From JBFLYC01 sp040756735 (GTDB lineage: Bacteria; Bacillota; DSM-16504; Desulfitibacterales; Desulfitibacteraceae): DNA of 64,000 nucleotides. The DNA lies in NCBI GenBank assembly GCA_040756735.1, contig JBFLYC010000008.1, forward strand, positions 58,410-122,409, read 5' to 3'. This document shows, one piece after another, positions 9,593 through 16,838 of this stretch. The position numbers and the translations under genes are program-made. How positions within the stretch are numbered: the first letter of the stretch is position 1; each line of letters begins with the position of its first letter. Below the pieces are notes generated by a model, which saw only the letters and a program-made list of their open reading frames with translations, searched no databases and had not been told where the DNA came from.

Positions 9593-10981
9593 ATGCACTT
9601 AAGGGATTTCTTTACCAGGCGAAAAAACTTTTTGCTGGGAGTAGGCCTGGCCCTGGTGATTGGTTTAGGTGTCTTATGGGTGACTCAAGCTAACAGCAGG
9701 GCATTTGCCATGGAAAATGCCCTGGAAGCCAGCTATCAAAATGCTTTCTTTTCATTACTGGAAAATACGGAAAATCTCGATGTTTTACTGGGAAAAGCTC
9801 AGGTTACTAACTCTGATACTCATAACATTATTACTCTAACCACTGCCTGGCATGAAGCAGAAACAGGCAGAAACAACTTGGGCAACATGCCTTTAGGGAT
9901 GATTAACATGATGCGCAGCCATCAATTTATGACACAGCTTGGGGATTTTTGTTATTCCCTGGCTGAAAAGCTGGCTGACAAGGAAAAACTTAGCGAGTCT
10001 GATATGGAAACCATAAAGGACCTCCAGGTCGAAGTTAGAAAGATCCACATGGAGTTGAGAGATTTAATGGGTATAGCCCAGGACAAGGATATCAGACTTG
10101 GAAGTCTGGCGAGACCCAGGCAGGCTTTACGTTTAACTCCGGATTCTGAAGCAGTGGTTGACGGCTTTGCTCGTATGGACGAAAGACTCAGGGATGAAGT
10201 TCCCACGCTGACATATGATGGCCCATTTTCGGACCATGTGGTTAATAGAAAACCAAGAGGGCTTACCGGGCCAGAAGTCAGCCAGCGGGAGGCAGAAGAA
10301 ATTGCAGTTGAGTTTATAAAGAAAGAAAATCCGGAGGCTGACTACCGGGCTGAAACCACTGAATTGTCCTCAGGAAATATACCTGCTTATAATATTCTGC
10401 TGCAGCGTCAAGGGCAGGCCCAGGCAGATACGGCATTGGGCATCAGCCGAAAAGGCGGACATATTGTATGGATGTTAGACCTGAATGAAAATCCTCAAGA
10501 AAGAAGGGTTTCTATTGAAGAAGCCCTGGAAACAGCTGAAGACCTTGTTAACAAGCTTGATTTAGGGGAATTCATCAAGATAGGCCATCTGGCAGAAGGT
10601 AACGAGGTTGTCGTTAACTTTGCCCTGCTGGAGGATGACATAATTATCTATCCCGACATGGTTCAAGTTACTGTTTCTCTAGACAGCGGCAATATCATGG
10701 GCTATGATGCTCAGAAGTTTTTGACATCACATACTAAAAGGGATATTCCAAAGCCCAAGCTTACTGAAGATGAAGCCAGGGAAAAAGTTAATGGGGATTT
10801 GAAGGTAGAAGGAGTAAGACTAGCCCTCATTCCTCTATCCAACCTGGATGAAAAGTTGTGTTATGAAGTAAAGGGCAACCTGGGTAAGGATACTTACTTT
10901 GTATACATCAATGCCCAAACAGGGCAAGAGGAAAAGGTGTTGTTAATAATCAAGACAAAAGACGGGACAAGGAGCATCTAA
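9593..10981 (+). CDS. ypeB: Germination protein YpeB
   Basis: This protein of about 462 residues has an N-terminal membrane anchor (residues 12-32) and a long helical region. From about residue 220 there are three PepSY/YPEB-type repeats (SQREAEEIAVEFI, SIEEALETAEDLV, TEDEAREKVN). YpeB is required for SleB to be incorporated in the spore and kept stable. An upstream GTG at 9584 lies inside the ribosome site GAGGTGA (9581-9587), so the ATG at 9593 is the start. It is co-transcribed with the SleB-type gene 25 bases upstream. Expression in the forespore is expected from the family, but no sigma-G promoter could be called with confidence. Confidence 0.92.
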   Translation: MHLRDFFTRRKNFLLGVGLALVIGLGVLWVTQANSRAFAMENALEASYQNAFFSLLENTENLDVLLGKAQVTNSDTHNIITLTTAWHEAETGRNNLGNMPLGMINMMRSHQFMTQLGDFCYSLAEKLADKEKLSESDMETIKDLQVEVRKIHMELRDLMGIAQDKDIRLGSLARPRQALRLTPDSEAVVDGFARMDERLRDEVPTLTYDGPFSDHVVNRKPRGLTGPEVSQREAEEIAVEFIKKENPEADYRAETTELSSGNIPAYNILLQRQGQAQADTALGISRKGGHIVWMLDLNENPQERRVSIEEALETAEDLVNKLDLGEFIKIGHLAEGNEVVVNFALLEDDIIIYPDMVQVTVSLDSGNIMGYDAQKFLTSHTKRDIPKPKLTEDEAREKVNGDLKVEGVRLALIPLSNLDEKLCYEVKGNLGKDTYFVYINAQTGQEEKVLLIIKTKDGTRSI

Positions 10982-11116
10982 AGTATATATACCGGGCAGC
11001 TAATGAGAATCTACGGTTCATTGTGGGTACACCTGTATAAATACCAGTTGGTCTGGTAAAAACTATTAAAGGTTAAGTCATTAACTTGAGGATATTGAAC
11101 CTGGAGGTGAAGAAAG

Positions 11117-11266
11117 TTGGCAAAAGACGTTAGGTGTGAAGTAAACAGCTGTACTTACTGGAGCCAGGGCAACTCTTGCAATGCAGACAGCATTTATGTT
11201 GTTTCACAAGGTGGGTCTGCTGCTACTTCAGACGATACAGACTGCAAAACTTTTAAAAGGAAATAA
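11117..11266 (+). CDS. Small DUF1540 cysteine-rich protein
   Basis: This 49-residue ORF starts at TTG 11117, six bases after a strong GGAGGTGA. It shows the DUF1540 pattern: Cys7, Cys12, Cys21 and Cys43 spaced as CEVNSC-YW-GNSCNADSI-DC. Members are tiny presumed metal-binding proteins found in spore-forming Firmicutes, and their function is not established. A hairpin terminator follows 30 bases after the stop. Confidence 0.8.
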   Translation: MAKDVRCEVNSCTYWSQGNSCNADSIYVVSQGGSAATSDDTDCKTFKRK

Positions 11267-11295
11267 AGTTTTAAAGTTGATAGCTATCAATAAAT

Positions 11296-11328
11296 AAAAG
11301 ACGGACCTTTCAGTCAGGGCCGTCTTTT
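11296..11328 (+). terminator. Terminator after the DUF1540 gene
   Basis: AAAAGACGG pairs with CCGTCTTTT around a loop of about 15 bases, ending in a short T run. Confidence 0.75.
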
Positions 11329-11365
11329 ACTAACTAGGTTACAAATAAAGATAGAGGTGAAGATA

Positions 11366-11485
11366 ATGAGCGCTAATACAGGTACAAGAATAACCTATAA
11401 ATACTTTTTTTTGTTTTTAGGATTGCTGGCTGTTTTATATTTTTTAGCCCGGTATATTATACCTATTATCTGGCATTTGTTGTAG
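11366..11485 (+). CDS. 39-residue single-helix membrane peptide
   Basis: A well-placed GAGGTGA lies five bases before the ATG. The ORF encodes a charged N-terminus followed by one hydrophobic helix (residues 13-30) and a short tail. The last 42 bases overlap the 3' end of the convergent MFS gene. No family is recognised. The ribosome site and the position between a terminator and a convergent gene argue that it is real. Confidence 0.5.
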   Translation: MSANTGTRITYKYFFLFLGLLAVLYFLARYIIPIIWHLL

Positions 11486-12886
11486 GCGCTCAGAGGCTCC
11501 TGCAGTGTTAATGTTTCCCCTTGCTAGAGAGGGGAATATCCCACATAAACAAAGAACAGCGAAAACTATAAAAGTAATCTTGCTTCCCTTGATGATTAAA
11601 TCTCCTGGGGCCAAGCTTAGTTCCATATTGCCTACATATATTGCCAGGATTAATGTTACAATAGCCATGCTTATAGCCTGTCCAATTAGGCGCATGGTCC
11701 CTAAAGTGGCAGAAGCCACGCCGTAAAACCTTTTTTCAACGGCTCCCATTGCAGCATTGCTGTTGGGTGACGAAAACAAGGCAAAGCCCATTCCCAATAC
11801 AATGAGATTTAGCACAATCAGCCATAGGGGAGTATTAATATTGATAAAGGCAAACACCAAAAGACCCAAAGTACAGAGCCCCATACCCAGGGAGGCAACC
11901 AGCCTGGGTTCTGCTATGTCTGAAAGCTTTCCCGCAAAGGGGGAGAGCAGGGCCATCATTACTGGTTGTGAAAGCAAAATTAATCCTGCTCCTTGGGAAG
12001 TAAAGCCCATGATGATTTGTAAATATATTGAAAGAATAAAACCTAATGCAAAGGTTGCACTATAATTGATGAGGGCAGCCAGGGTAGAGAAGGCAAAGGT
12101 TTTATTTCCGCTGAAAAGCCTCAAATTCAATACCGGCTGTTCTAATTTCATTGCATATCTGATAAAGACAGCTAGAAAAACTAACCCAAGAACAAGGATA
12201 TATTTAGCCCACGGAGATGCTGTCACAGAAGAAAAACCGTAAATAAAAGCCGAAATACCAACAGCATAAAGGACAGCTCCTGTTAAATCATATTTCTCAC
12301 CCTCCGCACCTTTCCATTCTCCCGGCAGCTTGAAGAGAAGAAAATAGGCCAGGGGCAAGCAGATTAAGGCAGGGAGAAAGAATAAATAATGCCAGCCCAG
12401 GTTATGGTTGATAGCTCCACCTAAAACGGGTCCAAGGGATAAGCCGATATATACTGCTGCCACATTTAAACCAAGAACCCGTCCTCTTTCCTGAGGGGGA
12501 AATATAGAAGTCAAAATAGCCATGGAAGTGCCAAAAATCATAGCCCCCCCTAAACCCTGTATCATTCTAAAAAATATCAATGTTTCTATGGACCATGCCA
12601 GACCACAGAGGATAGAGGATATCAGGAAGATGAAAACCCCCAGGGTAAAGATCTTTTTCCTCCCGATAATATCTGCAAGCCTGCCAAAGGGTACAAGGAA
12701 GGCTGCTGACGCTAAAATGTAGCTGGTAGCCACCCAGCTAAGCAGGAATGTCCCGCTTGCAAATTCCTTTGCGATTGAGGGCAGCGCCAGGTTGATGGAG
12801 CTTGACATGAAAGGGGTCAAAAAAGAACCCATGGTAACAATGGCTAATGCGGTTTTCTTTAAGGAAAAATCTGATTTAGGTTGCAT
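11444..12886 (-). CDS. MFS drug:proton antiporter, DHA2 (EmrB/QacA) family
   Basis: The 480-residue protein has about 14 hydrophobic helices. It carries the MFS loop motif GRLADIIGRKKIF near residue 70 and the antiporter motif C region (GLSLGPVLGGAI) near residue 155, which together indicate a DHA2 exporter. Such proteins expel toxic compounds in exchange for protons. An AAAGGA lies just before the ATG. There is no adjacent regulator or membrane-fusion partner, so the substrate is unknown. Its 3' end overlaps the small membrane ORF on the other strand. Confidence 0.88.
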   Translation of the reverse strand: MQPKSDFSLKKTALAIVTMGSFLTPFMSSSINLALPSIAKEFASGTFLLSWVATSYILASAAFLVPFGRLADIIGRKKIFTLGVFIFLISSILCGLAWSIETLIFFRMIQGLGGAMIFGTSMAILTSIFPPQERGRVLGLNVAAVYIGLSLGPVLGGAINHNLGWHYLFFLPALICLPLAYFLLFKLPGEWKGAEGEKYDLTGAVLYAVGISAFIYGFSSVTASPWAKYILVLGLVFLAVFIRYAMKLEQPVLNLRLFSGNKTFAFSTLAALINYSATFALGFILSIYLQIIMGFTSQGAGLILLSQPVMMALLSPFAGKLSDIAEPRLVASLGMGLCTLGLLVFAFININTPLWLIVLNLIVLGMGFALFSSPNSNAAMGAVEKRFYGVASATLGTMRLIGQAISMAIVTLILAIYVGNMELSLAPGDLIIKGSKITFIVFAVLCLCGIFPSLARGNINTAGASERLQQMPDNRYNIPG

Positions 12887-13104
12887 TTAATCCTTTCACC
12901 TTCTCTAGTAAAATATTAACAAACTTGATTTTTATCCCCATGGTAATAATTAATACCGCTGATTACAAATACCCAATAAGAGCAATCAAACACCCGGATC
13001 ATATTGCTGTAGGTGGTGCGGGCTTATGCTGGTTATTCGGCCAAAAACTCGGTTTTCAAGCAGGCAGAAGCTTTTCGAGTTAAGGGGTATTAGAACCATT
13101 AGCG

Positions 13105-14418
13105 CTACTGTAAAACCCTGCTCAAGGGCGGGACGATTTGTTTTTTTCTGGACATAACCCCAGGGAGGAACACGCTTTTCTGCTTTGAATTGACATTGAA
13201 AGCTTTTTCTATGGCCCGGCTTTGCTTTCCTACAAAAAGCAGTTCCGTACCATCCTTCAGCAGGTCTGTAAGCATTAGTATTACCAAGTCGTAGCCTTTA
13301 TCACCCTGGACCTTGTTCATGGCTTCCAGAAGTTCTGATTGTTTTTCACGAATTAAATCCAGGTCAACCACTTCAATCTGTCCGATGCCAACGATATAAT
13401 TACCCAGATGGAATTTCTTAAAGTCTTCAAAAATAAGATCTTCAGCAGTACGTCCATGGATTGTTGAACCTGCCTTGAACATTGCCCTGCCAAATTCTTG
13501 AATATCAATACCGGCAATTGCCGCATTCTCATGACCATGTTTAATATCTTCCAGGGTGGTGGTAGGCGACTTGAATATTAATGTGTCTGAAAGTATTGCA
13601 GAGCAAAGTAGACCGGCTACCCTGGGAGGCGGGGCTATCTTGTGCTCGCCATACATTTTGCTGATAATGGTTGCTGTGCTGCCAACAGGTTCATTGCGCA
13701 TCATGATGGGTTCCGGGGTCTGCATGTCGGCCAGGCGGTGGTGGTCAATTATTTCCAGAATCTCTGCCTGCTCCACACCTTCCACTGATTGACTTCTTTC
13801 ATTATGATCAACCAGTATCAACTGCTTACCTTTTACAGCCAGGAGATTGTACCTGGAAATCATGCCTAAAAACTTTTTATTTTCATCAACTACCGGGTAG
13901 TTTCTATACCTGGTATCAAGCATAGTTTGTTTTGCTTCTTCAATTAAATCATCTTCATCAAAATATTCTATGTTTGTGCTTGTCATTATTCTTTCCATGG
14001 TTATATCCATGGGTATCTTTTTGTCCGTGTCCCATGCCTCTAAAAGTAGACGAGCCAGGTCGCCAACTGTGAAGAGCCCCAGCAGTTTATGGGTATTTTC
14101 TCTTACTACCGCCAGGGTTTTTATCTTCTCTCTGTGCATTAATCTGCCTGCATCCTCCAGGTTAACATGGGGAAAGACAAAGACAGGATTGCCTGTCAAA
14201 ATGTCTTTGGTTCGCGGCCGGACATCTTTTATAAGTACAGGTTCTTCACATTGAAAATAATCCAAGACAAAGGCTGTTTCCCTGTTGAGTGGGCCGCACC
14301 TGCAGGCCACCGCCTGTTTCTGCTGAACTTGGTTTTTCAGATAAGCATAAGCGATAGCCGAACAGATGGAATCCGTGTCAGGCCGCCTGTGGCCGATGAT
14401 GTAGAGACTGTCCTGCAT
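13105..14418 (-). CDS. Manganese-dependent inorganic pyrophosphatase with CBS domains
   Basis: The 437-residue protein is a family II pyrophosphatase of the regulated type. The DHH-domain metal ligands are visible as GHRRPDTDS (residues 8-16), LVDHNE and IIDHHR. The DHHA2 domain with its substrate-binding SRKKQ motif is at the C-terminus. Two CBS domains sit between the first metal motif and the DHH motif, at about residues 70-190. In known CBS-PPases they bind adenine nucleotides and tune activity. The intervening DRTGG domain of some relatives is absent. It hydrolyses cytoplasmic pyrophosphate. This is of interest here because the window also encodes a PPi-using phosphofructokinase. GGAGGG precedes the ATG. 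Confidence 0.93.
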   Translation of the reverse strand: MQDSLYIIGHRRPDTDSICSAIAYAYLKNQVQQKQAVACRCGPLNRETAFVLDYFQCEEPVLIKDVRPRTKDILTGNPVFVFPHVNLEDAGRLMHREKIKTLAVVRENTHKLLGLFTVGDLARLLLEAWDTDKKIPMDITMERIMTSTNIEYFDEDDLIEEAKQTMLDTRYRNYPVVDENKKFLGMISRYNLLAVKGKQLILVDHNERSQSVEGVEQAEILEIIDHHRLADMQTPEPIMMRNEPVGSTATIISKMYGEHKIAPPPRVAGLLCSAILSDTLIFKSPTTTLEDIKHGHENAAIAGIDIQEFGRAMFKAGSTIHGRTAEDLIFEDFKKFHLGNYIVGIGQIEVVDLDLIREKQSELLEAMNKVQGDKGYDLVILMLTDLLKDGTELLFVGKQSRAIEKAFNVNSKQKSVFLPGVMSRKKQIVPPLSRVLQ

Positions 14419-14437
14419 ATTTTCCCTCCATGATAAA

Positions 14438-14956
14438 CTAGGGCTCAGTTGGGAAAGGACCCAAAAACCCCCTTGGCTCCCCTGCCGGGTCGGCTAGTTC
14501 TTCGCCTTCAACCAAAATTTTTACCCTATTAACCTCATCGAACTGAACAAGGGTGTTGACCAGAGTACCTACACCCATTAGCTCTGCCATGCTGCCGGCA
14601 AAGGTGTTGAACTCTTCACTTAAAGAAACAATTAAATCATTATTTTGTAGGATGGTACCATAGACTTTTGAGTTTGGATTTATGTTGGCAGTAAACTCTT
14701 TAGTCTCCGGCCCATTGATAAGTTCTTCAAGAACAGCTTTATACCTGTCTTCCCCTGGCTGGTAGACAACCTGACGTTCTTCAAAGACCATTTTTTCATT
14801 ATTTGCGTCCCCGTAATAGAGTTTTACAAGTTCAGCGCTAATTCCAGGCGCAGTTTCTGGTCTTGGAGTACAAGAACTTGATGCGGGTAGAACCACTAGT
14901 AAAAGCAATACAAGAATTGTGAGGGTACGATTATTTTTCAGTTTAGCCGCCTCCAT
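14438..14956 (-). CDS. GerM-like sporulation/germination lipoprotein
   Basis: The mature part (about residues 40-170) matches a GerMN domain: VKLYYGDANNEK, then YKAVLEELINGP and a C-terminal NRVKILVEGE. GerM proteins act in sporulation and germination at the cell envelope. The N-terminus is a lipoprotein signal ending in a hydrophobic stretch and PASSSC. An ORF extends further upstream but runs through an intergenic repeat, so it is not trusted. Starts offered are the ATG at 14956, or a CTG at 14941 that sits 8 bases after a perfect GGAGG lying within the first codons of the ATG version. The gene lies directly downstream of the repeat field. Confidence 0.78.
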   Translation of the reverse strand: MEAAKLKNNRTLTILVLLLLVVLPASSSCTPRPETAPGISAELVKLYYGDANNEKMVFEERQVVYQPGEDRYKAVLEELINGPETKEFTANINPNSKVYGTILQNNDLIVSLSEEFNTFAGSMAELMGVGTLVNTLVQFDEVNRVKILVEGEELADPAGEPRGFLGPFPTEP

Positions 14957-14964
14957 CTTAATTT

Positions 14965-15080
14965 GGGGACATTCCTCTGAAAGAGGTGTGTCCCCTGACC
15001 TTGTTAAGGTGTGTCCCCTTACATACGTTGGGGACATTCCTTCAAACCAAGAGTTTACGCTCTAGGGGAGGTGTGTCCCC
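14965..15080. repeat. GGGGACATTCC...GTGTCCCC palindromic repeats
   Basis: At least two palindromic units are present. The first (14965-14995) folds as GGGGACA, CCTCT, GAA loop, AGAGG, TGTCCCC. The second spans about 15038-15080 with the same ends, and a single GTGTCCCC lies between them. Related units occur at 30381-30433 and 42344-42445, with a decayed half at about 16742. They resemble REP-type elements. Confidence 0.75.
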
Positions 15081-15127
15081 TTACCTTATTATATTTATTC
15101 TTAACCAACATGACAATGAATACTGAA

Positions 15128-15158
15128 AAAAAGGCTGCTTAAAATTTCCAACAGCCTT
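15128..15158 (-). terminator. Terminator downstream of the molbindin pseudogene
   Basis: On the minus strand AAAAGGCTG pairs with CAGCCTTTT and continues into a run of seven T. Confidence 0.75.
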
Positions 15159-15179
15159 TTACAACAGCCTATTAAATGG

Positions 15180-15401
15180 TTAGTGCTTCACCAGGATTAC
15201 ATTTGCAGCATCTACCAGGGCGCCAACCTTGTCGCCTTTTTTAAAGCCGGTTTCAGTAAAACTATCTTTAGACATCACAGACGTGATGCGCGGCGATTCC
15301 GCCATTCAGCCGCCTACTCACAGGGTAACATGTGTCTCCAGTCCATTGTGTTTAACATCTTCAATTTCACCGGTTAGGCTGTTTCTCACGCCACCTTCCA
15401 A
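15180..15401 (-). pseudogene. Molbindin/TOBE-domain protein with two in-frame TGA codons
   Basis: Starting from TTG 15401, five bases after a perfect GGAGGTGAT, a single frame of 74 codons reads like a Mop/TOBE molybdate-binding protein. It runs RNSLTGEIEDVKHNG, then THVTL, TGA, VGG, TGA, then RITSVMSKDSF and GFKKGDKVGALV to a TAA at 15180. The TGA codons are codon 28 (15320-15318) and codon 32 (15308-15306). Relatives often have Arg at the first position, so a CGA-to-TGA change is a simple explanation. Frame and ribosome site are otherwise intact, so decay is recent, or a rare recoding occurs. A terminator follows. Confidence 0.7.
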
Positions 15402-15645
15402 AATATATCACCTCCAAAAAATCTTTCTGGAATATTTCCCTGCATATATTTTTCCCGAAGGGATACTTATTAATTCCAGGGTAAACAGTTTTATTTTTTA
15501 AAGGAGGCAGGAATAGTAGAAAATGCTGGTAATCAAGGAATTGAGAAATGTATATAGTACAAAAAGTAAGTAAATTTAAGATGAATTATGATAAAATATC
15601 TATTATGCGGGATAGAATATTGGAGGGGCAAGGGGACCGGTTAAA

Positions 15646-16707
15646 ATGGGAAGGAAGTTGATCAAGATTTTTTCCTTTATTGTTTTTGGAACAGCTGCTG
15701 TATTGGGTTTGTTTTTGGCGTATATGATTGTTACCGATTACAGACCTCCGGCTGAGTTGAATGTTGACATGGAAAACAATCAGGAACTGGTTTTAGAAAG
15801 GGGAGTTCCTTTTAGCTTAACAACATTCAATATAGGTTACTGCGGCCTTGATAAGAATCAAGACTTCTTCATGGATGGAGGAACCATGTCGCGTTCGTCA
15901 AGCAGGGAGCAAACACTTGTTAATCTAAGCGGCATTTTGGAATTTCTCCAAAGAGAAAATTCGGATTTTTTACTGCTGCAGGAAATAGATATCAAATCTT
16001 CAAGGAGCTATGATATAAATCAGTATGAGGCCATACAGGGCGCTTTTGGTGATTATGGGTCACTCTTTGCATTGAATTACCTGGTTAAATGGGTGCCCGT
16101 TCCAGTGATGAGACCCATGGGTTATGTGAAGAGCGGGATAGGTTTGTTTTCAAGGTACAAAATTGATTCCAGCAGGCGCTACCAGCTCCCTGGAAGTGAA
16201 GCATGGCCGAGACAGCTGTTCGATCTGGACAGGTGTATGACTAAAAGTGTTATTCCAGTAGAGGATGGCAATAAATTGGTTTTAGTGAATCTTCATTTGT
16301 CGGCTTATGACAAGGGGGGTAGAGTAAGGGAGCAGCAGCTAAAATTTCTGAAAGAATATATTCAGCAAAACTATGAAAAAGGCTATTATGTCATAATAGG
16401 TGGGGATTGGAATCACCTGTTAGCTCCTGACCGGTTGGAAGAACCGGGGGTAAATGAAAATTGGCCGGAGTGGCTAGTCATGCTGCCTGAGGATTTTACC
16501 CCACAGGGATTTCAATGGGTGGTGGATGAAAGTGTTAAGACGGTTAGAGATAACAAAACCAGATATATAGAAGGTGAGACTTTCACCGCCATCATTGATG
16601 GTTTCTTGGTCTCACCTAATATTGAAATCCTTGATGTACACGGGCATGATTTAGGTTTTGAGCACAGTGATCATAACCCCGTAACATGCGTGTTGAGGTT
16701 AAAATAA
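15646..16707 (+). CDS. Membrane-anchored endonuclease/exonuclease/phosphatase (EEP) family protein
   Basis: The 353-residue protein has an N-terminal transmembrane anchor (residues 7-27) and an EEP hydrolase domain. Family metal and catalytic motifs are visible: TFNIGYCG near residue 65, LLQEID near 110, VNLHLSAYDKGG near 213, GGDWNHLL near 252, and the terminal HSDHNPV. The same fold covers sphingomyelinases, phosphodiesterases and DNases; the substrate cannot be told here. The anchor suggests action outside the membrane. A terminator follows directly. Confidence 0.85.
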   Translation: MGRKLIKIFSFIVFGTAAVLGLFLAYMIVTDYRPPAELNVDMENNQELVLERGVPFSLTTFNIGYCGLDKNQDFFMDGGTMSRSSSREQTLVNLSGILEFLQRENSDFLLLQEIDIKSSRSYDINQYEAIQGAFGDYGSLFALNYLVKWVPVPVMRPMGYVKSGIGLFSRYKIDSSRRYQLPGSEAWPRQLFDLDRCMTKSVIPVEDGNKLVLVNLHLSAYDKGGRVREQQLKFLKEYIQQNYEKGYYVIIGGDWNHLLAPDRLEEPGVNENWPEWLVMLPEDFTPQGFQWVVDESVKTVRDNKTRYIEGETFTAIIDGFLVSPNIEILDVHGHDLGFEHSDHNPVTCVLRLK

Positions 16708-16735
16708 AGGGGCAGTTTTTGAGCTGCCCCTTCTT
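16707..16735 (+). terminator. Rho-independent terminator after the EEP gene
   Basis: AAGGGGCAG pairs with CTGCCCCTT around a loop of about 7 bases, starting within the stop codon, followed by TCTTTAT. Confidence 0.85.
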
Positions 16736-16838
16736 TATAAGTTGGAGACATTCCCCTATTCAAGAGGCAAGAAGGGTGAACAAGAGGCATGAGAATATCC
16801 TGTTTCCTGTTCCTGCAGTCGTACTTCATGAAATTTGT

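Noticed and set aside
13026..13154. Short ORF on the plus strand starting MLVIRPKTRF, overlapping the end of the pyrophosphatase gene
   Set aside because: No ribosome site, no homology seen, and about a third of it is antisense to a real gene.
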